Positions 24,109 to 32,282 of a stretch of 35,812 bases of DNA are shown here, in pieces. The notes beneath the pieces are model-generated. The model was not told where the DNA came from. It did no database searches and saw nothing but the letters and a program-made list of their open reading frames with translations. Numbering within the stretch: position 1 is the stretch's first letter; every line of letters begins with the position of its first letter. Origin of the DNA: JBFELO01 sp041552055 (lineage in GTDB: Bacteria; Acidobacteriota; Thermoanaerobaculia; Thermoanaerobaculales; Sulfomarinibacteraceae); NCBI GenBank assembly GCA_041552055.1, contig JBFELO010000035.1, forward strand, positions 1 to 35,812. The letters are read 5' to 3'. Both the position numbers and the translations under genes were made by a program.

Positions 24109-25058
24109 CACGACTCCAGCTTCCGTCCGACCCGCTTGATGACCACCATGGTCATGTCGTCCGTCGCAGGCGCGAAGCTCAGCGCCCGGTCAAGTACCGC
24201 CTCGTAGATGGCCCGCGCGGGAAGGTGTTTGACGGTTCTCAGTGTGCTCTCGAGGACCGCGGGAGTGAACGGTGAATCGTCGTTGCGAGCGTGGTCGGCA
24301 TACCCGTCCGTGAGCAGGAGCAGGATGTCACCGACGCCCATCAGGTTGACCTCGTTGACGGTGTAGGAGGGCTTGTAACGGAAGGCCTCGAGGTTCTTCG
24401 AGAGATCGACATCGTCCTCGGAGGGGAACATGCCGAGCGGGTAGACGCCCACCAGTCGGTCCTTCGCGATGTTGACGAAACTGTCGAACTCAGCGGAGAA
24501 GATCATCGGATCCGGACTGCCGGCCGACAGGAAGCGAAACCTGCCGGTTGCCGAGATCTCGCCGTAGACCATGGTGACGTACTTTTCGATGCTGAGCGAC
24601 CTCGAGAAGCGCGTGTTGAGGTTCTCGAAAAGGCGCGTCGTGACCTCGCCGAACTGGTCGAGCTCGTAGAGCACGCCGGTGAGAAAAGCCTGATGGAGCA
24701 TGGCGGCGACCAGGGCATCGGTCACCCGGTGTCCGGATACATCCGCGACCAGGACGCCGATCCGGTTGCAGTTCTCGGCCAGCTTGCGGACGATGTCGTC
24801 GCTCCCGGCCTCTCTGGCCGCCGCCATGCGGCGGCTCAGATCGTACCGTTCGTCGAACTGCAGATAGATGAGGTGGTCGCCTCCGGCAGAGCCGTTGAGG
24901 AAGACCGAGTCACCGTAGATCTCCACCTCGCCGATCGTGATCCCCGGGAGGCGTGGTCGAATCCGTTGAAAGATCTGCACGAAGTTCTCGAGCTCGGTGC
25001 AGCACGTCGTCGGGCTCGGCGAGGCGAGATCTGTTGTGGTGGAGGAAGGATCGGTCAT
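24108..25058 (-). CDS. SpoIIE/PP2C-type serine phosphatase
   Basis: A 316-residue protein with a SpoIIE-type PPM phosphatase domain: GVLVADVSGHRVTDALVAAMLHQ supplies the first metal-binding Asp pair region, YVTMVYGEI and FLSAGSPDPMI follow, LLLTDGYADHA carries the next Asp, and ATDDMTMVVIKR closes the domain. The N-terminal 100 residues contain GDSVFLNGSAGGDHLIYLQF, close to the usual start of RsbU-like domains, and no PAS, GAF or membrane sensor. Such enzymes often dephosphorylate anti-sigma antagonist proteins; no such partner is encoded nearby. The ATG at 25058 is chosen because the preceding reading lacks support. It heads an operon with the UPF0316 protein and MgtE, behind a sigma54-type promoter. 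Confidence 0.88.
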   Translation of the reverse strand: MTDPSSTTTDLASPSPTTCCTELENFVQIFQRIRPRLPGITIGEVEIYGDSVFLNGSAGGDHLIYLQFDERYDLSRRMAAAREAGSDDIVRKLAENCNRIGVLVADVSGHRVTDALVAAMLHQAFLTGVLYELDQFGEVTTRLFENLNTRFSRSLSIEKYVTMVYGEISATGRFRFLSAGSPDPMIFSAEFDSFVNIAKDRLVGVYPLGMFPSEDDVDLSKNLEAFRYKPSYTVNEVNLMGVGDILLLLTDGYADHARNDDSPFTPAVLESTLRTVKHLPARAIYEAVLDRALSFAPATDDMTMVVIKRVGRKLES

Positions 25059-25122
25059 CGGACTGTTTCCCTTTCGAGTACGTCGGCCGGCGATTCGTTG
25101 CGCGGCGCGTCCCATCCTGGAG

Positions 25123-25138
25123 TGCAATCGGGATGCCA
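25123..25138 (-). promoter_or_regulatory. Sigma54 promoter of the phosphatase-UPF0316-mgtE operon
   Basis: The minus strand reads TGGCATCCCGATTGCA, matching TGGCA..N4-TTGCA with exact GG-N10-GC spacing. The predicted transcription start is near 25112, giving a leader of about 54 bases. The -24 element lies about 99 bases from the centre of the palindrome at 25213-25259. Confidence 0.75.
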
Positions 25139-25181
25139 CCGCGCTCTAGTTGGTGGAGGAGGTCGAATCGTGGCGGCATCT

Positions 25182-25210
25182 CGGAGTTTTCCGTTCGTCT
25201 CCCAACTCCG
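25182..25210. promoter_or_regulatory. Second inverted repeat in the divergent control region
   Basis: CGGAGTT (25182-25188) and AACTCCG (25204-25210) form a perfect 7-bp inverted repeat with a 15-base spacer, just left of the larger palindrome. It may be an extra activator site or a spaced half-site pair. Confidence 0.4.
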
Positions 25211-25212
25211 GA

Positions 25213-25259
25213 CGGAACAGCGAGTTCCGATCGCTCGAGAATCGGAACTCGCGGTTCCG
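25213..25259. promoter_or_regulatory. 47-bp palindrome, candidate sigma54 enhancer (UAS)
   Basis: Arms 25213-25231 and 25241-25259 are reverse complements at 18 of 19 positions, around a 9-base spacer; the inner 11 bases (CGAGTTCCGAT / ATCGGAACTCG) are perfect. Each arm carries two GTTCCG-type words. The palindrome lies between two outward-facing sigma54 promoters, about 99 and 129 bases from their -24 elements, which is typical for binding of NtrC-like activators. A transcribed hairpin is unlikely, since both predicted transcripts start outside it. Confidence 0.7.
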
Positions 25260-25362
25260 ACACGTCGGGAGCAAGGCGTTACCTTGCGGCCGAAAGATGA
25301 AGCCATCTCGGTATTTCCCGGCTCGCCGGCTCGAGAAGGCCGCGGGGGCGATCTCGCATAAC

Positions 25363-25379
25363 CTGGCATTGCGCTTGCG
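25363..25379 (+). promoter_or_regulatory. Sigma54 promoter of the amidohydrolase-QEGLA-ligase operon
   Basis: CTGGCATTGCGCTTGCG has GG at 25365-25366 and GC at 25377-25378, exactly 10 bases apart, and retains TGGCA and TTGC of the consensus. Transcription would begin near 25390, 58 bases ahead of the first start codon. Confidence 0.75.
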
Positions 25380-25447
25380 TACGGCGACACCGCGATGTTG
25401 GTAGAACGTGGTCTGCCTGCGCAACATGACTGGTGGAGGATCTCCCT

Positions 25448-26233
25448 GTGGTAGACGCAATCTGGCGGATGGACCGGGGTGATGGCCCTCTCGTGGCGAT
25501 GGCGATCCACGACGGGAGCGACGTGCGGGACGACGTACTCCGTCACATGGTGATCGACCGGCAGAGCCGGTTGCGCGAGGAGGATCCCCATACGGCATCG
25601 TGGACGATGCTCGCGCCGACCCGGATCGTCGCCCTTCGATCCCGGTTCGAGGTCGATCTCAACCGGCCACGTGACCAGGCGGTGTACCGGACTCGTGATG
25701 ACGCATGGGGACTCCAGGTGTGGGACGGTACGCTGCCAGACGACGTGGAAGCGCGATCCCTGGAGGAGTACGATGCGTTTTACGAGGCGCTTCACGAGCT
25801 ATTCGGTGATCTGTGCGAGCGATACGGCCGGTTCTTCGTCTACGATCTGCACTCCTACAACCACCTTCGGGACGGTTCCGAAGCGTTGCCTGCGGATCCC
25901 AAAGGCAACCCTCAGGTGAATGTTGGCACTGGCACCATGACCGATCGCGCCAGGTGGGCTCCGGTGATCGAGCGATTCATCAATGACCTCTCTGGCTTCG
26001 AATTCCCGGGTGGCAGGCTCGACGTGCGAGAGAACGTCCGGTTTCGCGGTGGCAACTGTGCCCGCTGGGCACACCAGGCGTTCCCCGATTCAGCCTGCAT
26101 CCTCTCCTTGGAGGTCAAGAAGTTCTTCATGAACGAGTGGACGGGCACAGTCGACCGGGAGCTGTTGGGTGCACTCGGAAGAGCCTTCGAGTCAACCGTC
26201 CCCGGGGTTCTCGAGGAGCTCGGAAGACTATGA
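25448..26233 (+). CDS. N-formylglutamate amidohydrolase-family protein
   Basis: A 261-residue member of the N-formylglutamate amidohydrolase family, whose characterised members release formate from N-formyl-L-glutamate using zinc. Expected features are VAMAIHDGSDV near the N terminus, EEDPHTA, ALRSRFEVDLNRPR, FFVYDLHSYN and the late CILSLEVKKFFMNEWTG. It starts with GTG at 25448, seven bases after GGAGGA; an in-frame GTG at 25433 would destroy that spacing. It is the first of four genes joined by ATGA or TGATG overlaps. No histidine-utilisation (hut) genes are near, so a role in histidine breakdown is unlikely. I infer hydrolysis of a glutamyl- or aspartyl-amide made within this pathway. Confidence 0.9.
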   Translation: MVDAIWRMDRGDGPLVAMAIHDGSDVRDDVLRHMVIDRQSRLREEDPHTASWTMLAPTRIVALRSRFEVDLNRPRDQAVYRTRDDAWGLQVWDGTLPDDVEARSLEEYDAFYEALHELFGDLCERYGRFFVYDLHSYNHLRDGSEALPADPKGNPQVNVGTGTMTDRARWAPVIERFINDLSGFEFPGGRLDVRENVRFRGGNCARWAHQAFPDSACILSLEVKKFFMNEWTGTVDRELLGALGRAFESTVPGVLEELGRL

Positions 26234-28161
26234 GTGCGGCGTCGAGGCCTGCGCCGAAATCCGCCGACGTGATCTCCGATCGATTCATTCGTTCCGTGTG
26301 TGAAAGATTGCGTCAGAACAAACGCGTACGCCGGTCGCTGCCGGTGTGGGGGCGAGTCTCGATTGACCGGCAGCTGCCTTTCATGTGCGTCTACCGGCGC
26401 CCGGTGAGGGCCGTCGACCCCGGCACGGCTCGATTCGCAACAACCGAAGCCTCCTACCTGATCTGCTCAGGCAGAAAGAACCTCCAGCCCGGAGTGAGCA
26501 ACCTGGTGCAAGCGGTCGCCAAGACCATGGTCGAGCAGTTCGGCGCGTTTCTTTTGCTGGAACTCTGGGGCGGTCGACCGCTGACCACCAACGGCCCCGT
26601 GACCACCGCCGAGCTCGCCCCGCGGTTTCGGGTCGTCGGGCAGAAGGGCTCCGGAAATAGCCCCATGGTCGACGAGTTTTCCGAACAGTTGAGCCGCGTC
26701 AGATTGGCGAGGCGTAAGGCGGACGTTGCATCCACGGTTGCTGCGAAATGTGCACCGCCAGGCATGGTGCCGCTTATCGGCGCGGACGCAGCTCGAGAGA
26801 TCGGTTGCCACGTGTACGGGCTGGAGATCACTCCCATATACCGTGACCCAGACACCGGTGAATTGTTCCCCCTTGTTCTGCGACACCTTCGCCGGAACGT
26901 GACGGTCGCCCTTCGGCGAACGTTTTTCAGTTTTTCCCGGACTTCAACCACACACAGCCCTGCCCACTTCCACTCGCTCGGGCGCCGAGCAGTGGTCAAG
27001 GCCGTGTGGGATGTGGACCGGATGCTGGCCGATGTCTCCGAGGAGTACGATTTCCTGCTCCAGGTCACACCGGTCAACGGTGAACAGGCCTGGCACGAGT
27101 TCAAGCGCAAGGGGTTCGAGCGCAGCCCGACGTTTCACTATCGGCCGCTTCCCGCCGAGCCGATCGTCCTCAAGCGGGAGGCCTACCGGGCACCGGTCGA
27201 GCGCATCGAGGATCCCGCGTTGGCAATGATCTTCCGGGAAAAACTCGATGACATCGACCGCCAGGTCACCATGTTGCAGGACCGCAACACCCCCCGTTTT
27301 CTGTACGGGAGCCTCCAGCTCTACGGCGGCGTGGAGGATCGACTCCACGACCTCGCGATACAAGTCCTGGACGAGATCCCGCCGAGGAGTCGGGACGGTG
27401 GGACCGGGGGCCGTATTGGCCCGCACGAGTTTGCCGCGCGAGCACTGGAGGAAATCGAATTCCTGAGGCAACAGCACGCCCAGGTGAACGCGACGGTCGA
27501 GGTCCGTCCGGACGTGACCGGCCTGATGGTGTCGCGCGGAAACCTCCTGGTGAGCGATCAGTCGCAGATTCCCTCCTCTCGCGTGGAGGCCCTGATACAG
27601 CACGAAGTCGGCACCCACGTGCTCACCTACCACAACGGCCGAGCGCAGAAGATGCGACATCTCTACACCGGTTTCGCCGGGTACGACGCTCTCCAGGAAG
27701 GCTTGGCGGTGCTGGCCGAACACCTGGTCGGGGGTTTGAGCCGGCCGCGCCTGCGGCTGCTGGCGGCTCGAGTAGTGGCTGCACGTCTGATGGTCGACGG
27801 CGCATCATTCGTCGAGACCTTTCGGGCGCTGGATCGTGGCTACGGTTTCGCTCGCAGGACGGCGTTCGTCATCACCATGCGGACCTACCGCAGCGGCGGA
27901 CTGACCAAGGACGTGGTATATCTGCGAGGACTGCTCCAAATCCTCGACTACCTCGCCCGTGGTGGCGATCTCGAGCCGCTGTTCGTGGGCAAGATCGCGA
28001 CTCAGCACCTCCCGGTCATCCGCGAGCTCCGGTGGCGGGGAGTGCTGACGGAGCCGCCGCTCTTGCCAAGGTACTTGAGCTCTGCCGACGCGCTCGACCG
28101 ACTCGGCAAACTACGGAGAGGGGCGTCGGTGCTCCAGCTCATTGAAGGGAGAACGAGATGA
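26230..28161 (+). CDS. QEGLA-motif (DUF1704/MATCAP-like) metallopeptidase-family protein
   Basis: A 643-residue protein of the family often labelled flavohemoglobin expression-modulating QEGLA motif protein. The C-terminal half has the metal motif HEVGTH (His458, Glu459, His463) followed by QEGLA at 489-493, which supplies the third ligand in related tyrosine-removing carboxypeptidases of eukaryotes (MATCAP). The N-terminal half (about 1-330) is less familiar and includes YRRPVRAVDPGTARFATTEA and GAFLLLELWGG. The ATG at 26230 overlaps the previous stop (ATGA) and the stop overlaps the next start. Its neighbours, a ligase and an amidohydrolase, suggest trimming of a C-terminal residue from a peptide or protein tail. 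No signal peptide is visible, so it acts in the cytoplasm. Confidence 0.88.
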   Translation: MSAASRPAPKSADVISDRFIRSVCERLRQNKRVRRSLPVWGRVSIDRQLPFMCVYRRPVRAVDPGTARFATTEASYLICSGRKNLQPGVSNLVQAVAKTMVEQFGAFLLLELWGGRPLTTNGPVTTAELAPRFRVVGQKGSGNSPMVDEFSEQLSRVRLARRKADVASTVAAKCAPPGMVPLIGADAAREIGCHVYGLEITPIYRDPDTGELFPLVLRHLRRNVTVALRRTFFSFSRTSTTHSPAHFHSLGRRAVVKAVWDVDRMLADVSEEYDFLLQVTPVNGEQAWHEFKRKGFERSPTFHYRPLPAEPIVLKREAYRAPVERIEDPALAMIFREKLDDIDRQVTMLQDRNTPRFLYGSLQLYGGVEDRLHDLAIQVLDEIPPRSRDGGTGGRIGPHEFAARALEEIEFLRQQHAQVNATVEVRPDVTGLMVSRGNLLVSDQSQIPSSRVEALIQHEVGTHVLTYHNGRAQKMRHLYTGFAGYDALQEGLAVLAEHLVGGLSRPRLRLLAARVVAARLMVDGASFVETFRALDRGYGFARRTAFVITMRTYRSGGLTKDVVYLRGLLQILDYLARGGDLEPLFVGKIATQHLPVIRELRWRGVLTEPPLLPRYLSSADALDRLGKLRRGASVLQLIEGRTR

Positions 28162-29201
28162 AGATAGGCTTTCTGGTCAACGACGTGATGACCGAGCAGG
28201 TTGGCTACACGACCACCCGACTCGGCTGTGAGGCAGTGAATCAGGGGCACGAGGTGTACGTGTTCGGTGTTGGCGACCTTGCGTATGACTCCGATGAGTT
28301 CGTGCGCGCCCGCGCGCGTACGGTTCCGAAGAAGTCGTACGGCTCGCACGAGAGCTACTTCAAGGATCTGCGGGGGCCGAAGTCCGTGGCGTCGCGCATC
28401 ACGGTTGACGATCTCGACGTGCTCATGCTGCGCAATGTGCCGTCGGACGACTTCATCAAGCGACCTTGGGCAACCACTGCAGCCACCGAGTTCGGCCGGG
28501 TCGCGATGCGTCACGGCGTGATCGTGGTCAACGATCCCAACGGGCTCGCCAAGGCGTCGTCCAAAATCTACCTGCAGCTGTTTCCCGAAGAGGTGCGACC
28601 GCGGACATTGATTACACGTGACCACAAAGAGATCAAGGCGTTTGCCAAGGAGGAAGGTACCGTCGTGTTGAAGCCGCTCCAAGGCTCCGGTGGGGCGAGC
28701 GTGTTCCTGGTTCGTCCCGATGACGTACCCAACATCAACCAGATGATCGACGCAGTGTCGCGCGACGGATTCGTGATCGCCCAGGAGTACCTGCCGGCAG
28801 CTGCGGAGGGCGACACGCGGCTGTTCATGATGAACGGCCGACCGCTCCGCGTGAAGGGCAGGTACGCCGCCTTCCGCCGGGTGCGCAAGGGCGACGACAT
28901 GCGCAGCAACATCCACGCGGGTGGGAGACTCGCCGAGGCCGAGGTCACCGCAGAAGCGTTGCGCCTGGCGGAGATGGTCCGCCCCAAGCTGGTGCAGGAC
29001 GGCATGTTCCTGGTCGGTCTCGACGTCGTCGGCGACAAGCTCATGGAAATCAACGTCTTCAGCCCTGGCGGCCTCGGCAGCGCGCAGAAGCTGACCAAGG
29101 TGAATTTCTGTCGCGTCGTGATCCAGGCGCTGCAGCGCAAGGTGGAGTACATGGAGTTCTACGGTCGCAACTTCGACAACGTGGAAATGAGCAACCTGTG
29201 A
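28158..29201 (+). CDS. ATP-grasp ligase, glutathione-synthetase-like
   Basis: A 347-residue ATP-grasp enzyme close in layout to prokaryotic glutathione synthetase (GshB). An N-terminal Rossmann-like domain begins MKIGFLVNDVMTEQVGYTTT. The ATP-grasp core shows VVLKPLQGSGGASVFLV (nucleotide lysine and glycine loop), FVIAQEYLP, the DMRSNIHAGGRL motif and the metal-binding LMEINVFSPGG. Enzymes of this type form a peptide or amide bond through an acyl phosphate. No gamma-glutamylcysteine ligase gene is present, so ordinary glutathione synthesis is not indicated. It overlaps the preceding gene by ATGA and probably supplies the bond-forming step in the operon. Donor and acceptor are unknown. Confidence 0.92.
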   Translation: MKIGFLVNDVMTEQVGYTTTRLGCEAVNQGHEVYVFGVGDLAYDSDEFVRARARTVPKKSYGSHESYFKDLRGPKSVASRITVDDLDVLMLRNVPSDDFIKRPWATTAATEFGRVAMRHGVIVVNDPNGLAKASSKIYLQLFPEEVRPRTLITRDHKEIKAFAKEEGTVVLKPLQGSGGASVFLVRPDDVPNINQMIDAVSRDGFVIAQEYLPAAAEGDTRLFMMNGRPLRVKGRYAAFRRVRKGDDMRSNIHAGGRLAEAEVTAEALRLAEMVRPKLVQDGMFLVGLDVVGDKLMEINVFSPGGLGSAQKLTKVNFCRVVIQALQRKVEYMEFYGRNFDNVEMSNL

Positions 29202-30451
29202 TGGTACGCGACTACGACACCGCTCTGAGGCCCCACCTGCAGAAACGCCTCGAGGAGATCCGCGAGGCGGACATCCTGGTGGGGATCCCCTGCTACAACA
29301 ACGAGGAAACCATCACCCACGTGGTGCAGATGGTGTCGCACGGCATCTACGAGTACTACCGCGACCGCCGGGCGGTGATCATGGTGGCCGACGGTGGTTC
29401 CACGGACGATACACGAGACGTGGTGACCGACTTCCAGCTCAGACCGTGGCAGGAGAAGATCGTCACCATCTACCGCGGTGTCGGCGGGAAGGGGACAGCC
29501 CTGCGGGCGATCTTCGAGTCGGCCTACCGCCTCAAGGTGCGGGCCTGCGCCTGCGTGGACTCGGACCTGCGGTCCATTAACCCGGACTGGGTGAAGTATC
29601 TGCTAGAGCCCGTGTTGGAGAAGGACTACGAGTATGTGGCGCCGGTGTACTCACGCTATAAGTACGACGGCACCATCACGAACAACATCGTGTACAACCT
29701 GGTGCGGGCGCTGTACGGCAAGCGCATCCGACAGCCGATCGGTGGCGACTTCGCCTTCTCCCACCGCCTCGCCCGGCAATACCTGGAGCAGGAGGTGTGG
29801 GCGACCGACATCGCGCGCTACGGCATCGACATCTGGATGACCACCACCGCGATCGTCGAGCGCGCGAAGATCTGCCAGGCGAACCTGGGCGTCAAGATCC
29901 ACGACGCCAAGGACCCAGCGGAAGCGCTCGGCCCCATGTTTCGTCAGGTGTGCGGCACCTTCTTTTCTCTCATGGAGGAGCACGAGGCGTTCTGGGTGCC
30001 CGTTACGTCGAGCGAACCGGTGCCCACTTCCGGTATGGAGGAAACACTCGAGCCGCACCCGATCCAGGTCAACCAGCAGCGAATGGTGCAGGAGTTCAAC
30101 GAGGGGCTGCGGCTCTTCGGATCGGTGTACCGTGAGATCTTCTCGGACGAGGTATTCAGGGCGTTGGAAGACGCGGATCGAATGAAGTCCGAGGAGTTCC
30201 ACTTCCACACCGAGATCTGGGTCAAGCTGCTGTACGAGCTTGCCGCGAAATATCACCACCTCGCAGATCACCGCATGAAGCTCCTGACCGTGATGACACC
30301 GCTCTATCTCGGTCGTGTGGCCTCTTTCATCACTCGAACCCGTGACATGAGCTCTGAAGAAGCCGAAGCCGTGGTGGAGGAGCAGGCAGAGGTGTTCGAA
30401 AGGCTGAAGCCGTACCTGGTGGAGCGTTGGCAACAGGAGGCGAATCCGTGA
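29201..30451 (+). CDS. Glycosyltransferase, GT2-fold (glucosyl-phosphoglycerate-synthase-like)
   Basis: A 416-residue protein with a GT-A fold: VGIPCYNNEETITHVVQM at the N terminus, IMVADGGSTDDTRD for nucleotide binding, GVGGKGTALRAIFESA, and the metal-binding DxD in CVDSDLRSI. IGGDFAFSHRLARQYL and the overall order recall retaining glucosyl-3-phosphoglycerate and mannosylglycerate synthases. A 150-residue helical C-terminal part follows. No membrane helix is visible. The ATG at 29201 forms a TGATG overlap with the ligase stop; a GTG at 29198 is an alternative. Its co-expression suggests that the product of the ligase is glycosylated, or that a compatible-solute-like glycoside is the acceptor. 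Confidence 0.88.
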   Translation: MVRDYDTALRPHLQKRLEEIREADILVGIPCYNNEETITHVVQMVSHGIYEYYRDRRAVIMVADGGSTDDTRDVVTDFQLRPWQEKIVTIYRGVGGKGTALRAIFESAYRLKVRACACVDSDLRSINPDWVKYLLEPVLEKDYEYVAPVYSRYKYDGTITNNIVYNLVRALYGKRIRQPIGGDFAFSHRLARQYLEQEVWATDIARYGIDIWMTTTAIVERAKICQANLGVKIHDAKDPAEALGPMFRQVCGTFFSLMEEHEAFWVPVTSSEPVPTSGMEETLEPHPIQVNQQRMVQEFNEGLRLFGSVYREIFSDEVFRALEDADRMKSEEFHFHTEIWVKLLYELAAKYHHLADHRMKLLTVMTPLYLGRVASFITRTRDMSSEEAEAVVEEQAEVFERLKPYLVERWQQEANP

Positions 30452-30505
30452 GATCTCGGACAGCCGCTGTCGTCCTGAACCGCAGATGACCCGCGGCGAG
30501 TGTGA

Positions 30506-31462
30506 TCAGCCGTCCTGGGGACGTGTATCGCGTTCGGTGCCGGCTCGGGCGCCCGGCTTGCCCTCGGCCACGTTGTCGAAGAACCGCTGCGTCGGGTAGG
30601 CGAAGTCGATGTCGTCGGTCGCGGCGAACGCGCCGAGAACCTCCTCCCAGATCGACGTCTCGGACGACCGGCGACGGCGTGGATCGGTGAGGTAGCGGAT
30701 AGTCAGGGTGACCCCGATGTCGGCCACCGAAGTCCACACGATCGGCGTGAGGTGTTCGTACTTGATGAGGTACTTGCTGGCCGCTCGTTGCACCTCGCCC
30801 GCCGCCTGATCGCTCTGGATCGCGGTGTGCTGGTGGACAATGTCGGTGAGGAGTTCCTTGGCCTTGCGCCAGTCGCTCTCGAAGGTGATCGTGACCGGGA
30901 TCTCGTTCCAGATGAAGTTGAAGCCCTGGGTGTAGTTCGCCACCGTTTCCCGAAACACGAGGCCGTTGGGAATGTGGAGAATCCTCCCGGTGCTCTGGTC
31001 GGCGTCCACCCAGTTGCCGATCTCCACCAGCGAGAACGCGAACAGACGGAGGTCGATCACGTCACCGGCGAACGTTCCGATCTGTACACGGTCGCCGACC
31101 GAGAACGGTCGTCGAACGGTGAGGAAGATCCAGCCCGCCAGGTTGGTCAGCGGCTGATTGAGCGCGATCGCGAGGCCTGCCGACACGATCCCGATCGATG
31201 CTGCCAATCCGGCCAGGCCGCCGAGCCAGACCCGCATCAGCGCGATCACTGCGATAAACCCGAGAACGTAGTTCGCGGTCTTGACCGCGATATAGCGACG
31301 TGCCGGATCGTCGACCCGGCGTGACAGGACGCGCAGGGTGAGATGGCGGGCGAGGATCAGCACGAGAACGATCGCCACCGTCCACAGAATCTCGTCGATG
31401 AGTCGAGCGGGAACCCCGAGGTACCGCTCGACGAACGCCTGAGCCTCCTGTGTCCAGCTCAT
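30506..31462 (-). CDS. Small-conductance mechanosensitive channel (MscS family)
   Basis: A 318-residue MscS-type channel. Hydrophobic helices occupy about residues 20-40 (LIDEILWTVAIVLVLILARH), 60-80 and 85-110. The pore helix region reads GLAASIGIVSAGLAIALNQPLTNLAGWIFL, followed by the beta domain RRPFSVGDRVQIGTFAGDVIDL and IPNGLVFRETVANYTQG. The C-terminal domain ends in a charged tail. It protects cells during hypo-osmotic shock. The ATG at 31462 was preferred over a GTG three codons upstream. It converges with the glycosyltransferase gene and is separated by 189 bases from bacterioferritin. Confidence 0.92.
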   Translation of the reverse strand: MSWTQEAQAFVERYLGVPARLIDEILWTVAIVLVLILARHLTLRVLSRRVDDPARRYIAVKTANYVLGFIAVIALMRVWLGGLAGLAASIGIVSAGLAIALNQPLTNLAGWIFLTVRRPFSVGDRVQIGTFAGDVIDLRLFAFSLVEIGNWVDADQSTGRILHIPNGLVFRETVANYTQGFNFIWNEIPVTITFESDWRKAKELLTDIVHQHTAIQSDQAAGEVQRAASKYLIKYEHLTPIVWTSVADIGVTLTIRYLTDPRRRRSSETSIWEEVLGAFAATDDIDFAYPTQRFFDNVAEGKPGARAGTERDTRPQDG

Positions 31463-31651
31463 GACCGCCACCCCCGGCGTGTCGGGTCCGACCTGGTACC
31501 CGAGAGGACGCTCCGCGACCGCTGACTCGCAGCTGTCGCGAGAGGCCCGACCGAACCGGTAACCCTGGTCGCGGGTCCGAACATGTGACTGCGATCCCTG
31601 GTGCGTTATCGAATCCCGACAGCGCAGGTCGACGGCGACGCCGCGTCCGTG

Positions 31652-32122
31652 CTACGACCTGACCTGCTCGGCGAGATAGTTCTCGATGCCCAGCTGCTCG
31701 ATCTGATCGAGTTGGGCCTCGAGCCAGTCGATGTGAGACTCTTCGTCCTCGAGAATGTCCTCGAGCATCTCGCGGGTCCCGTTGTCGCCGAGCTCGGCAC
31801 ACTGCTGAATCGCCCTGTTGTAGGCGGCGATCGCACCCTCCTCGGCGGCGCGGTCACTCGCGAACTGCTTGTCGACCTTGGGCCCGATGTGGATGTCGTT
31901 GAGATTGCTGACGACGGGCATCCCTTCCAGGAACAGGATTCGCCCGATCAGCTTCTCGGCATGCTTCATCTCGTCGATCGCCCGTTTCTCGATGTACTCG
32001 TGCAGCCGGGCGTAGCCCCAGTCGTCACACATCTCCGAGTGCACCATGTACTGGTTGATCGCCGTCAGCTCGTCGGCCAACAGCTCGTTCAAGGTCGAGA
32101 TGATTTCGTCGTGTCCCTTCAC
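31652..32122 (-). CDS. bfr: Bacterioferritin
   Basis: A 156-residue bacterioferritin of normal length. The ferroxidase ligands are present: Glu18 (LLADELTAINQY), Glu51 and His54 (IDEMKHAEKL), Glu94 (AAEEGAIAAYN), and Glu127 with His130 (LEDEESHIDWLE). Met52 is the expected heme ligand shared between two subunits. It assembles into a 24-mer that oxidises and stores iron in the cytoplasm. The start is GTG at 32122, seven bases after GGGAGG. A TATACT hexamer and an inverted repeat upstream suggest its own regulated promoter. Confidence 0.96.
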   Translation of the reverse strand: MKGHDEIISTLNELLADELTAINQYMVHSEMCDDWGYARLHEYIEKRAIDEMKHAEKLIGRILFLEGMPVVSNLNDIHIGPKVDKQFASDRAAEEGAIAAYNRAIQQCAELGDNGTREMLEDILEDEESHIDWLEAQLDQIEQLGIENYLAEQVRS

Positions 32123-32153
32123 GATCCGCCTCCCAGGTGTGGTGTCGGGCGTC

Positions 32154-32159
32154 AGTATA
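32154..32159 (-). promoter_or_regulatory. Candidate -10 element for bfr
   Basis: TATACT on the minus strand lies about 32 bases before the bfr start codon. A convincing -35 element is not visible at 16-18 bases, so activator dependence is possible. Confidence 0.35.
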
Positions 32160-32182
32160 GACGGTTTCGAGAATTGAGCTAC

Positions 32183-32202
32183 GAACGATCGTCGAATCGT
32201 TC
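32183..32202. promoter_or_regulatory. Inverted repeat upstream of bfr, candidate operator
   Basis: GAACGAT (32183-32189) and ATCGTTC (32196-32202) are perfect reverse complements with a 6-base spacer. The repeat begins 24 bases upstream of the candidate -10, covering the -35 region. It does not match the Fur consensus closely. A regulator site for iron or redox control is plausible. Confidence 0.4.
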
Positions 32203-32282
32203 AGAGGCAGGCATGATGATGTGCGCGACGCACGAGGAGGCGCCGACGCTCCAGCGGGTGGAAGCGCGATTCCGGCGTTTCT

